64,000 nucleotides of DNA, taken from NCBI RefSeq assembly GCF_001809535.1, contig NZ_KV797949.1, forward strand, positions 1 through 64,000, written 5' to 3'. The position numbers and the translations under genes are program-made. The DNA comes from Aerococcus sp. HMSC062A02 (lineage in GTDB: Bacteria; Bacillota; Bacilli; Lactobacillales; Aerococcaceae). Under the pieces are notes generated by a model. It was not told the DNA's origin and did no database searches. It saw nothing but the letters and a program-made list of their open reading frames with translations. This document shows positions 7,413-15,702 of this stretch, in pieces (positions within the stretch are counted from its first letter, which is position 1; the number at the start of each line of letters is the position of its first letter).

Positions 7413-9827
7413 ATGAAATTTGTTGGAATTGTCGGGACCAATGCCGAGTTCTCCTATAACCGGATGTTGCTCGAATTCATGGCCGACTACTATGAAGAAG
7501 ATACGATCGAGGTCTTGGATATCGACCGGGTGCCCATGTTTAATGAGACCAAGGACCAGACCGATGCCGCGCCTATCCAAGAACTCAAAGAGAAGATTGA
7601 AGCGGCAGATGGGGTCATTATTGCAACCCCTGAGCATAACCACTCCATTCCTTCAGCCTTGAAGAGTGTGATTGAATGGTTGTCCTATAAGATCCATCCC
7701 CTAGATGGCAAGCCTGTTATGATCGTCGGGGCTTCCTACAGCGTGCAAGGGTCTTCGCGTTCGCAATTGCACCTCCGCCAGATCTTAGATGCACCTGGGG
7801 TAAATGCGATTGTTATGCCAGGGAATGAATTCTTACTGGGACGGGCTCACGAAGCCTTCGATGAAGACGGAAAATTAAAAGACAAACGCACGGTTCAATT
7901 CTTGTCATCCTGCTTCCGTAAGTTCAAACGTTTCACTGAAGTGGCTGAGATCTTAAATCAACCCGAAGAAGTGAGCTTCAAGCCAGGGGACTACCATGTT
8001 TCCGCAGTGGGCCATAACGGCGACTTGCCTATGGTGGTGACCTTCTCAGAGGACCGGATTGAAGCCATTGATATCGATACGGAAGGCGAAACAGAAGGGA
8101 TTGCTGACCTGGTCTTCACTCGTCTACCAGAAGAAATTATCGATGGGCAAACCTTGAATGTGGACGTCGTATCCGGGGCCTCAGTGACCTCTAACGGCGT
8201 GGTTGATGGGGTAGCGGATGCGGTTTACCAAGCCGGCTCTGACCCAGAAATCTTGAAAAAACGCCCTAAAGTGAGCGAAAGCATGCAACTTGATCCGATT
8301 GAAAAAACAGTGGATGTAGCGGTTATCGGTTCTGGTGGGGCTGGCTTAGCAGCAGCAGTAGCTGCCTTAGACAAGGGAGCCTCTGCCTTAGTTCTTGAGA
8401 AATTCCCTGTTATCGGTGGGAATACGGTCCGGACAGGGGGGCAAATTAATGCAGCCGACCCTGAATGGCAACATCAATTCAAGGCGATCCACGGCGAACG
8501 TGCTACCCTAGAGAAGATCTATAACACTCCTGAAGAGGAGATTGCAGAAGAATACCGGGAAGATTTCCGCGCTCTCAAAGAAGAACTCGACCAATACTTC
8601 AAGGATCTTGATGAAGGTAAGAGCTATCTCTTTGACTCCATTCACCTTCACACGATTCAAACCTATATCGGCGGGAAACGGATGGACCTAGACGGTAATG
8701 AAATCCATTCCGATATCGAATTGATCCACTATCTGACGAAGAATGCCCTGCCAACCATTGACTGGCTCAAAGAGAAAGGTGTTTCTTTTGACGAACATAT
8801 GGTAGCCGAACCTGTTGGCGCACTCTGGCGTCGGGCTCGCGAACCTCAAGCCTCTGAAGGCTTCGGATATATTGATCCATTGACCACTTATATCGAAGAA
8901 CATGGTGGCGAAATTATGACCGACACCAAGGCTGACCGTTTCATCGTAGAAGACGGTAAGATCGTTGGGATTCAAGCGACAGGCCGCTATGACCAAAAAG
9001 TTACGATCCATGTGAATAAGGGGGTTGTCATTGCTACAGGTGGCTTCGGTGCCAATATCGAAATGATTAAGAAGTATGATAACTACTGGGGCAACCTACC
9101 AGAAAGCATCCCAACCACCAACTCACCAGCCTTAACGGGTGATGGAATTGAAATGGGGCAAGAAGTCGGCGCAGATGTTGTTGGCATGGGCTTCGTTCAA
9201 TTAATGCCGTCAGCTGACCCTATCACAGGTAATATCTTCAGCGGGATCGACTGCCCACCATCAGACTTTATCTTCGTGAATAAAGAAGGGAAACGCTTCG
9301 TTGACGAATATGCCTCCCGTGACGTTCTAGCTAAGGCGCTCTTTGACCAAGGTGGCGTGATCTATAATATCTCGGATGCTGAGATTGCCAAAACACGTTT
9401 CAACTCAACTGATGAACAATTGGCTAATGATGTTAAGAAAGGCGCCTGCTTCAAGGCGGATACCTTAGAAGACCTGGCTAAGCAACTAGACATCGATCCT
9501 GAAGTCTTCGTGAAGACGATTGAAGACTACAACTCCTATGTGGACCAAGGCTATGATGAAGAATTCCAAAAAGGTGCCTTCAACCATAAAGTCATTGTGC
9601 CACCATTCTATGCTACCCCAAGAAGCCCCGCAACCCACCATACCATGGGCGGGCTTAAGATTGATGCTCAAACGCGCGTCCTCAACACAGAAGGACAAGC
9701 CATCCAAGGCCTCTATGCTGCAGGGGAAGTTGCAGGTGGCGTCCACGCCGGTAACCGCCTAGGCGGCAATGCCCTCGCCGACATCTTCGTCTTCGGCAAA
9801 CTCGCCGGAGAAAACGCAGCAGATTAA
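7413..9827 (+). CDS. Three-domain NAD(P)H:fumarate reductase-like flavoprotein
   Basis: An 804-residue soluble flavoprotein. Residues 1-180 are an NADPH-dependent FMN reductase domain. Residues about 190-280 are an FMN-binding domain with SGASVT, the motif in which a Thr receives covalent FMN from ApbE in related proteins. Residues 303-804 are an FAD-binding fumarate-reductase/flavocytochrome c domain starting at VIGSGGAGLAAA and ending in AGGVHAGNRLGGNALAD. No signal peptide or haem motif (CxxCH) is seen, so it should be cytoplasmic. The architecture parallels cytoplasmic NADH:fumarate reductases. The substrate could equally be urocanate, acrylate or another enoate. Its stop codon abuts a palindromic repeat. 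Confidence 0.88.
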   Translation: MKFVGIVGTNAEFSYNRMLLEFMADYYEEDTIEVLDIDRVPMFNETKDQTDAAPIQELKEKIEAADGVIIATPEHNHSIPSALKSVIEWLSYKIHPLDGKPVMIVGASYSVQGSSRSQLHLRQILDAPGVNAIVMPGNEFLLGRAHEAFDEDGKLKDKRTVQFLSSCFRKFKRFTEVAEILNQPEEVSFKPGDYHVSAVGHNGDLPMVVTFSEDRIEAIDIDTEGETEGIADLVFTRLPEEIIDGQTLNVDVVSGASVTSNGVVDGVADAVYQAGSDPEILKKRPKVSESMQLDPIEKTVDVAVIGSGGAGLAAAVAALDKGASALVLEKFPVIGGNTVRTGGQINAADPEWQHQFKAIHGERATLEKIYNTPEEEIAEEYREDFRALKEELDQYFKDLDEGKSYLFDSIHLHTIQTYIGGKRMDLDGNEIHSDIELIHYLTKNALPTIDWLKEKGVSFDEHMVAEPVGALWRRAREPQASEGFGYIDPLTTYIEEHGGEIMTDTKADRFIVEDGKIVGIQATGRYDQKVTIHVNKGVVIATGGFGANIEMIKKYDNYWGNLPESIPTTNSPALTGDGIEMGQEVGADVVGMGFVQLMPSADPITGNIFSGIDCPPSDFIFVNKEGKRFVDEYASRDVLAKALFDQGGVIYNISDAEIAKTRFNSTDEQLANDVKKGACFKADTLEDLAKQLDIDPEVFVKTIEDYNSYVDQGYDEEFQKGAFNHKVIVPPFYATPRSPATHHTMGGLKIDAQTRVLNTEGQAIQGLYAAGEVAGGVHAGNRLGGNALADIFVFGKLAGENAAD

Positions 9828-9828
9828 A

Positions 9829-9940
9829 GGGTGTGAGCAAGAGCGGTTAGCTTTGGATGCTTGGAGTAAGTTGGAATAAGGGCAAGCCAGGCTTGCACGT
9901 TTCCAACTTGCGAAAGCACTCCAGCTGCACTTGCGAACCC
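9829..9940 (+). repeat. Long palindromic repeat, unit 1
   Basis: It begins one base after the TAA stop of the fumarate-reductase-like gene. GGGT-GTGA-GCAAGAGC pairs with GCACTTGC-GA-ACCC at the far end, and the inner stem GCTT-GGAG-TAAGTTGG pairs with CCAACTTG-CGA-AAGC. The apex is a GCAAGCC/GGCTTGC hairpin. It shares ends and loops with the other units, but its stem sequence is its own. Confidence 0.85.
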
Positions 9941-9951
9941 AACTAATAAAA

Positions 9952-10062
9952 GGGTGTGAGGCTTGGCGGTTAACTTTCATTCACTGGAGCAAGTCGCCAG
10001 AGTAGTCTGCAAGACTGCGCCGGAGACTTGTGAAGTGACATGAAAGTTGCCAAGACGAACCC
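9952..10062 (+). repeat. Long palindromic repeat, unit 2
   Basis: It has the same ends (GGGTGTGAG and CGAACCC) and an inner stem CACT-GGAG-CAAGTC pairing with GACTTG-TGA-AGTG. The apex differs from unit 1 (GTCTGCAAGACTGC). The outermost stem GGCTTGGC/GCCAAGAC is imperfect. Confidence 0.85.
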
Positions 10063-10071
10063 GACTATAAA

Positions 10072-10185
10072 GGGTGTGAGCAGAGGCGGTCAGAAGCTTA
10101 CCACTGGAGCACGAACGAAAAAGGGCAAGCTCAGCTTGCACGTTTCGCTCGTGTGAAGTGGAGAAGCTTCTGCCTCTGCGAACCC
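10072..10185 (+). repeat. Long palindromic repeat, unit 3
   Basis: The outer stem GCAGAGGC/GCCTCTGC, then AGAAGCTT/AAGCTTCT, then CCACT-GGAG-CACGA paired with TCGTG-TGA-AGTGG form one nested hairpin. The apex GCAAGCTCAGCTTGC resembles that of unit 1. Confidence 0.85.
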
Positions 10186-10200
10186 AACTCCACCCAAGAA

Positions 10201-10240
10201 ACCAGCAGGGGCCGGTCTTCAACCGGCTTGCTGGTATTCT
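10201..10240 (+). terminator. Strong hairpin after the repeat array, probable terminator
   Basis: ACCAGCA/TGCTGGT encloses GCCGGT/ACCGGC, followed by ATTCTCTT. The T-run is poor, so termination is likely but not certain. It would end a transcript that carries the three repeats as its 3' untranslated region. Confidence 0.55.
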
Positions 10241-10283
10241 CTTAGCACTGATAACATTTCAAACAATAGAAGGAAGATGAATA

Positions 10284-11612
10284 ATGGAAATCGTTGGTAT
10301 TTTAGGCCTGGCCTTAGCCATAATGGCAATTATTTACCTCTCCTTTAAGGGACTCAATATTGTGGTCGCTGCCCCTCTAGCAGCTATCATCGTAATCGTC
10401 TGCAATCAGATGAACTTCTTTGAGGCCTTAACAGGGTCAGAAAATTCCTATATGGCAGGTCTAGCAGGCTTCTTGATTAAGAATTTTGCTATCTTTTTAC
10501 TGGGGGCCATGCTCGGCCAATACATGGACCGTTCTGGAGCCACCCAGCGGATTGCGGAAGTCCTCTTAGAGAAGATTGGGACGGATAGCCCCTTCCGCGT
10601 TCTTATCGCTTTAACAATTATCGGTAGTGTCCTAACTTTCGGTGGGATTTCAATCTTCGTGGTCTTCTTCACGCTGATCCCTCTAGCCCGGCCTATCTTT
10701 AAGAAGTTAGATATTAACTGGGAATTGGTCTCTATCCCTCTCTTCCTCGGGGCGGGGACCTATACCATGTCAATGATCCCGGGGACACCTTCTGTTCAGA
10801 ATGCCATCCCCACAACAGAACTCGGCACGACTCTGACAGCTGCTCCACTCTTAGGGATTGCAGCGACCATTACGATCCTGATATTTGGGCTCTGGTATAT
10901 GAAACACGAATTAGATAAGAGCATAAAGAAAGGGGAAAACTTCTACAGCTACCTCGATGGTAAGCCAGTTCCAAAAGAAGACCAAGAGGCGGTGACTGAC
11001 CAAGAGAAGCCAGGCTTTATGGTAAGTATCCTGCCCCTTCTTCTCCTGATTGTCCTTATCCTGGTTTTCAGTAAGGTGCCTAATATTATCTTAATTGCCT
11101 TAACAGTAGCCATCCTCTGCTGCGCCTTCCTCTTCCGCAAGTATCTGCCAGACCAAAAGGATGTCCTCAACAAAGGGGCATCTGGGGCAGTCGGTTCCTC
11201 CTTTGGGGCCGCTTCAGCGGTTGCTTTTGGGGCTGTCTTGACCAGTGCACCAACTTTTGCGGTGGTCCAAGAGGCCTTGGTCAATATGCCTGGACCTGCC
11301 TTAGTGACCCTGGGTGTCATTACGGCCCTCCTATCTGGGGTAATGGCTGCTTCCGGTGCAATCGGTACAGTAGTTTCCCAATTTGCCCAACCTTATTTAG
11401 AAATGGGGATTCCAGCAGCTGTAATCCACCGGGTAGTTGTTATCGGTGGGGGCGTGCTGACTGTTGTTCCCCAATCTGGGGCGGTCATTGCCTTCAATAG
11501 TATCTCAGGTTTAGATTTCAAGCATGGCTTCAAGCAAGCTTTCATTGTCAGCAACGGGGGCTTCCTCTTGGCCTTAATTGTGACCTTGATTCTAGCTGGT
11601 GTGCTCTATTAA
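10284..11612 (+). CDS. GntP-family permease
   Basis: A 442-residue hydrophobic transporter of the GntP family with about 12 membrane segments. AGLAGFLIKNFAIFLLGAMLGQYMDRSGATQRIAE near residues 55-90 and SMIPGTPSVQNAIPT near residue 170 are family-typical. A charged cytoplasmic loop (residues about 210-240, KKGENFYSYLDGK) splits the two halves. It has a good ribosome site (gaaggaagatgaataATG). It is separated from the upstream flavoprotein by the repeat array and a hairpin, so co-transcription is uncertain. The substrate is unknown: gluconate or another hydroxy or dicarboxylic acid. Confidence 0.85.
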   Translation: MEIVGILGLALAIMAIIYLSFKGLNIVVAAPLAAIIVIVCNQMNFFEALTGSENSYMAGLAGFLIKNFAIFLLGAMLGQYMDRSGATQRIAEVLLEKIGTDSPFRVLIALTIIGSVLTFGGISIFVVFFTLIPLARPIFKKLDINWELVSIPLFLGAGTYTMSMIPGTPSVQNAIPTTELGTTLTAAPLLGIAATITILIFGLWYMKHELDKSIKKGENFYSYLDGKPVPKEDQEAVTDQEKPGFMVSILPLLLLIVLILVFSKVPNIILIALTVAILCCAFLFRKYLPDQKDVLNKGASGAVGSSFGAASAVAFGAVLTSAPTFAVVQEALVNMPGPALVTLGVITALLSGVMAASGAIGTVVSQFAQPYLEMGIPAAVIHRVVVIGGGVLTVVPQSGAVIAFNSISGLDFKHGFKQAFIVSNGGFLLALIVTLILAGVLY

Positions 11613-11634
11613 TAAGCAAAATAGCCTATATCCA

Positions 11635-11676
11635 AGCAGGGATTTTCTCAGTAACTGGGAGAATCCCTGCTTTTTT
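11635..11676 (+). terminator. Intrinsic terminator after the GntP permease
   Basis: AGCAGGGATT and AATCCCTGCT arms with an inner TCTC/GAGA pairing are followed by TTTTTT. Confidence 0.9.
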
Positions 11677-11770
11677 AACAGCTATATCTCATAAATGACA
11701 GTTTGGTAACAAAGAAAGCCTTTTATTAATAAAATTGTCAAGCCGTCTTTACCTGCTGTTAAAGTGACTT

Positions 11771-11779
11771 TGCTATAGT
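11771..11779 (+). promoter_or_regulatory. Extended -10 promoter candidate
   Basis: TGCTATAGT (extended -10, TGN plus TATAGT) lies 24 bases before the chosen start of the secreted protein. No clear -35 element is seen. Confidence 0.4.
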
Positions 11780-11803
11780 AGGATCATGAAAGGGAGTGAC
11801 AGG

Positions 11804-12331
11804 ATGTCTGCGATAAAACGAGCGCTAGTAAGCGGCTTTTTGGTCCTATTAACAGCTTTGCCCACGGTATTTGCAGAGGAAGTGGAAGACCAAGCGGCTG
11901 ACCAAGGACGGCCGGAAGATTTTCCAAGCTTAGAAATGGACCGACCCTCTATGGAAGAAGAGGTGGGCTTCGTTCCCCAAGAGGAGGAGAGCCAGGAAGA
12001 TGACCTGCCTCCCACTCAGGCACCTGAAGCACCCACAGCAGAGCCACCAGCTAGCGAGCCAAGCGACGATTTGGAATTAGCCCAACCGGACAAGGCCCCA
12101 CTTGTGCCACGGCGGTCAGTGATCTGGTCGCGAGCACTTGATCAGGAAGACCAGGAGGAAGACCCCCTCCCGAGTCCTAAGCAAGCTAAGCTTCCGAAAA
12201 TAGAAGCCGAAGTAGACCATCCTGAGCTTCCAAAGGTGGGTGCAAGTAGTAAGAAGTTTCAAGTTGGCTTATGGGCCTTGCTTACTGCTTTCGTTTTGTT
12301 CTTAGTTAGCTGCCTTGAAGATTATATTTAA
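11804..12331 (+). CDS. Secreted or anchored acidic Pro/Glu-rich protein, unknown function
   Basis: A 175-residue protein. Residues 1-24 form a typical signal peptide (basic start, hydrophobic core, cleavage after VFA). Residues 25-150 are low-complexity, rich in Glu, Asp, Pro and Ala. A hydrophobic segment (ALLTAFVLFLVSCL) occupies the last 25 residues and ends with a short acidic tail. No LPxTG is seen. The start at 11804 is preferred over 11786 because AGGGAG lies 7 bases upstream. I do not recognise the family. It could be a surface stalk held by its C-terminal membrane segment. Confidence 0.7.
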   Translation: MSAIKRALVSGFLVLLTALPTVFAEEVEDQAADQGRPEDFPSLEMDRPSMEEEVGFVPQEEESQEDDLPPTQAPEAPTAEPPASEPSDDLELAQPDKAPLVPRRSVIWSRALDQEDQEEDPLPSPKQAKLPKIEAEVDHPELPKVGASSKKFQVGLWALLTAFVLFLVSCLEDYI

Positions 12332-12344
12332 GTATTAGTGAGCT

Positions 12345-12377
12345 GCTCCTAATGTATTTGGGGTGGCTTTTTTTTGT
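12345..12377 (+). terminator. Weak intrinsic terminator
   Basis: An imperfect stem (AGCTGCTCC with GGGGTGGCT) is followed by eight T. It would end the secreted-protein transcript. Confidence 0.5.
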
Positions 12378-12493
12378 GTCTAATATAAGCTGAGAAGGAG
12401 CAAGAAGAGGGCAGATAGGTCAGTAATTGGAGGGGTCAACATTCCATTTTGTGACTTTTTGTTTTATACTTCACAGGTGAAGGAGGCGTAAGC

Positions 12494-13228
12494 ATGACTA
12501 AAGACCAATATTTACTAGCAGAGGATGCCTTTATCCGTAAGACCCACCGGCTGCGGGAACTTTTCTTTGAAGCGATTCACCAGGCTGACCAAGACCAGCT
12601 CAAAGTCTTGCTCAAGGAGATGCGGCCGCTCTTTTATAATCGCCGTTTAGGTCTCTTAGACCGGGTCCAGGGGTCTTCTTTACGTTCGCTCAAGAATCTC
12701 ATGCTCTCCCATAATTCTATGATGGCTCTTGAAGCTGAGCGGGCAGGCCTTGACGCTGCCTTGTCTCATCACCTCACCGAGAAATTTGCCATTATCATTG
12801 AAAAAGCCAGCGAGGAAGAGGACTTGATCCGCCTCCATGATGAGATGGCCATGGAATATGCTCGCTCTGATCTGCGTCAGATCAAGGGAGGGGAGCTCTC
12901 TCCTTTAGTAGAAGCGGCGGTTAACTTTATCGACCGCTACTACAGCCAAGACATTAGCATCCAGGGACTAGCTGAGCACCTATTCACTAGCCGGGAGTAT
13001 TTAGCGCGGTGCTTTCGAGAGGAGATGGGGCAGTCACCTTCCCACTATCTTCAAGATAAGCGTCTAAATGAAGCCAAGCAGCTCCTCTGCTTCTCTAAAC
13101 TGTCCATTGCGGAAGTGGCTAGCCTGATTGGTTATAAGAATGGCCAGTACTTTAGCCGGATCTTCAAGCAAAAAGTCGGCTGTTCACCAAGCCACTACCG
13201 CAAACAAGGTCACAAAAGTACACAATAA
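12494..13228 (+). CDS. AraC-family transcriptional regulator
   Basis: A 244-residue regulator. Residues 1-130 are a helical sensor region without a cupin signature. Residues about 140-240 are the double helix-turn-helix AraC domain (DISIQGLAEHLFTSREYLARCFREEMGQSPSHYLQ, then SIAEVASLIGYKNGQYFSRIFKQKVGCSPSHYR). It has an AAGGAGG ribosome site. It lies immediately upstream of the YdjC/hydrolase/transporter genes in the same direction and most likely activates them in response to their substrate. Confidence 0.9.
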   Translation: MTKDQYLLAEDAFIRKTHRLRELFFEAIHQADQDQLKVLLKEMRPLFYNRRLGLLDRVQGSSLRSLKNLMLSHNSMMALEAERAGLDAALSHHLTEKFAIIIEKASEEEDLIRLHDEMAMEYARSDLRQIKGGELSPLVEAAVNFIDRYYSQDISIQGLAEHLFTSREYLARCFREEMGQSPSHYLQDKRLNEAKQLLCFSKLSIAEVASLIGYKNGQYFSRIFKQKVGCSPSHYRKQGHKSTQ

Positions 13229-13288
13229 GGTCACAGCATGCAATGTGAATGCTTTCTCAATAATGTTAAACTATCTTTAACAAGAAGA

Positions 13289-13302
13289 TGTAAGCGTTTT
13301 AT
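13289..13302 (+). promoter_or_regulatory. cre site before the ydjC-like gene
   Basis: TGTAAGCGTTTTAT, 16 bases before the ATG, matches the cre consensus well. Catabolite repression of the carbohydrate operon is inferred. Confidence 0.6.
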
Positions 13303-13317
13303 AAAGGAGCATTCAAA

Positions 13318-14235
13318 ATGAATCCAATCATTAAAAAATTAGGCTATAGCGCCGATGAACGCCTGGTCGTGGTCCATGCAGATGATGTGGGGATTACCCA
13401 GGCTTCAATCGATGCTTATGAGGACTTAATGGCCCTGGGGACTATCTCTTCAGGATCGGCCATGGTGCCTTGTTCCTGGTTCCCCGAAGTCGTCCAGCGG
13501 GCCAGCCAGCATCCGGAATGGGATCTGGGCCTTCATCTAGCCTTCAACGCTGAGTACAGCGGCTATAAGTGGCGGCCTTTGTCGACCTCGGACCCTGCTT
13601 CAGGCTTCGTCGATGAACTAGGCTACTTCGTCCAGGACAAGCACAAGGTCCAAGAGACAGCCGAGCCGGCAGCAATTGCGGTAGAGATTGAGGCCCAAGT
13701 CCAGCTGGCCCAGGCTATGGGTTTAAGCATTTCCCATGTGGATACCCATACTGGGACTTTGTGGAATAAGAAATACATTCAACCCTACCACGATGTCTAT
13801 GATGAGCATGGTATCCTGCCAGTCATCTGCCGGCACCGGGAGGACAATCCCATCTTAGAAGAGATGATCGGGCCGGATAATTATCCAGAAGAAGAGCTGA
13901 AGACCTGGCAGGCAGAAGGCTTCCCTCTGATGGATGGCATTTCGGGCATGCCGGTGGAACATACTTATGACCCCGATGACCGCTTTAAGTTAGCGCAAAA
14001 GATCCTCAAGGCTATTGAACCGGGCCAACTGACCCACTTCGCCTTCCACCCCATGCGGGATACGCCTGAAGCCCGGGCTCTCAACCGCTATGAAGGTGGA
14101 CGGATTGGCGATTACCTAGTCTTTAGCCGTCCAGAGATGAAACAATTCATGGCAGACGAAGGTATCCGTTTGATTTCATACCGAGAAATTCTAGGAGCTG
14201 TGAAAGGAGAGTCTAGTGATGACAACAGTAAATAA
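13318..14235 (+). CDS. YdjC/ChbG-family carbohydrate deacetylase
   Basis: A 305-residue protein of the YdjC family (polysaccharide deacetylase-like fold), metal-dependent enzymes that remove acetyl groups from N-acetylated oligosaccharides such as diacetylchitobiose phosphate. HADDVGIT at residues 20-27 supplies the metal-binding Asp and His, and SHVDTHTGT near residue 140 adds further ligands. Length is normal. It overlaps the next gene by 17 bases, so the products are co-translated. It probably trims an imported acetylated sugar. The exact substrate is unknown. Confidence 0.87.
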   Translation: MNPIIKKLGYSADERLVVVHADDVGITQASIDAYEDLMALGTISSGSAMVPCSWFPEVVQRASQHPEWDLGLHLAFNAEYSGYKWRPLSTSDPASGFVDELGYFVQDKHKVQETAEPAAIAVEIEAQVQLAQAMGLSISHVDTHTGTLWNKKYIQPYHDVYDEHGILPVICRHREDNPILEEMIGPDNYPEEELKTWQAEGFPLMDGISGMPVEHTYDPDDRFKLAQKILKAIEPGQLTHFAFHPMRDTPEARALNRYEGGRIGDYLVFSRPEMKQFMADEGIRLISYREILGAVKGESSDDNSK

Positions 14236-15700
14236 GGTCGTAAAAGAAGCAATCAAGCGACCAGTCAACTGGGAGGGCCCGCTGCCAGTGACAGCAGATA
14301 GCCACCCCTTCTCGTCCATGGCCTACGCCCGTGAGCCCCTGGACTTGTCAGCATATGGCTATGTCGAAGAAGAGTACTTGCAGGCTGGCCAAGCCAATGT
14401 CTACCAAGATTTAGGGCAGGGCCTAGCCCTTAAAGACCAGGGCCTGGACTATTGTACTCGCATCATGGTGCGTAAACCTATCCAGGCTGACCAGTTTTCC
14501 GGCCGGGTCTACTTGGATATCTACAATGCCTCTAACGGATACGATATCGAGGACATTTGGCGGCGGAGCTACCAGCATATTTTGGAAAATGGTCATATCT
14601 ATATTGGCATTAGCTCTAAACCGATCAATGCCTTGTCCTTAAAGAATTTTGACTATGGGCGCTATGAGAAGATTAACTGGGCTAGCCGCCAAGCTGCGCC
14701 TCAGCCCGCCACAGTCAACCAGCAGATGTCCATTCCGGGAACCGAAGAAGGGCTGGTCTGGGATATGATCAGTCAATTAGCTTGGAGCATGCGATCGGAC
14801 CAGGCCCCCTTCCTTGAAGCTTTGGATCTTAAAGAAGTCTATCTCACGGGACAATCTCAATCGGCCATGTATCTGAATACTTACTTGTATTATTTTGAAG
14901 ATATCCTGAGCCAAGCCTTTGACCAGCCTCTCTTTGATGGCTATCTCAGTGTGGTCGGTTACGGCGTCATGCGAACCTTAGACCAACAAGATGATGAGGA
15001 AAGAATGTTTGCTGTCCGTGAGCAGCAATTCAAGCCTAGCCAAGTGCCTGTCCTCTACCTTTCTTCAGAGGGGGATATTAACTTATTCGGTCCCATGAAA
15101 CCCTCAACAGTTAAGACAGAGACTGTGAATCCTATGAGCCGCCACTATGAATTGGCTGGCTCACCCCATACCGACCCGGCTTCACCCTTGATTCCAGATA
15201 ATAGTGAAATCGCTAAGACTAAGAATCCACCCAAGATACTGGATGGGGAATATCACTATACCGTCAACGACCTTCAATTAGCCTACTATGTTAACAGCTG
15301 CATGGAGTGGCTCCACGATTGGGCTATTGAGGGACAGGAAGCACCTGCCAGTCAAGTCATTGACCGCGATGACCAAGGGCAAGTGCGCCGGGACGAGTAT
15401 GGCAATGCTGAAGGCGGCTTGAGGAGTCCCTATGTGGATGTTCCGATTGCCCACTATCATGCTAATGCCCAAGCAGATGAGTCTCAGATTGACCAAAATG
15501 TGGGCAATGTTAACGGGTCGATGACCTATTTTACAGAAGATGAATTGGCAGACCGCTATCGTGATGAGGACGATTATTTGGAACAATTTAAGCAAAGGCT
15601 GAATCAGGCGCTTGAAGCTAAAGAAGTGACAGCAGCTGATGGTGAACGCATGCGTTCCTGGGCCCAAGAGATGGCTCAGAAATTATGGAAGGATGGTTAA
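14219..15700 (+). CDS. Alpha/beta hydrolase (Abhydrolase_10-like), probable carbohydrate or aryl ester hydrolase
   Basis: A 493-residue cytoplasmic alpha/beta hydrolase. The nucleophile elbow TGQSQSAMY has Ser at residue 213. The Asp may lie in the SSEGD segment about residue 287, and a later His could complete the triad, but this is inferred. ATG at 14219 is chosen because GGAG is 9 bases upstream; the in-frame GTG at 14216 is the alternative. No signal peptide is present. Wedged between a deacetylase and a GPH transporter, it probably de-esterifies the same imported carbohydrate. The family resemblance is moderate and the substrate unknown. Confidence 0.7.
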   Translation: MTTVNKVVKEAIKRPVNWEGPLPVTADSHPFSSMAYAREPLDLSAYGYVEEEYLQAGQANVYQDLGQGLALKDQGLDYCTRIMVRKPIQADQFSGRVYLDIYNASNGYDIEDIWRRSYQHILENGHIYIGISSKPINALSLKNFDYGRYEKINWASRQAAPQPATVNQQMSIPGTEEGLVWDMISQLAWSMRSDQAPFLEALDLKEVYLTGQSQSAMYLNTYLYYFEDILSQAFDQPLFDGYLSVVGYGVMRTLDQQDDEERMFAVREQQFKPSQVPVLYLSSEGDINLFGPMKPSTVKTETVNPMSRHYELAGSPHTDPASPLIPDNSEIAKTKNPPKILDGEYHYTVNDLQLAYYVNSCMEWLHDWAIEGQEAPASQVIDRDDQGQVRRDEYGNAEGGLRSPYVDVPIAHYHANAQADESQIDQNVGNVNGSMTYFTEDELADRYRDEDDYLEQFKQRLNQALEAKEVTAADGERMRSWAQEMAQKLWKDG

Positions 15701-15702
15701 AT

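Noticed and set aside
9829-10185. Integron attC sites (imperfect palindromes next to stop codons)
   Set aside because: The shape and placement are similar, but no GTTRRRY/RYYYAAC core sites or integrase are seen. A different origin is more likely, though a recombination role is not excluded.
9759-10222. Minus-strand frames of 73-81 codons within the repeat array
   Set aside because: They follow the palindromes, lack ribosome sites and resemble no protein family; the frames come from repeated DNA.
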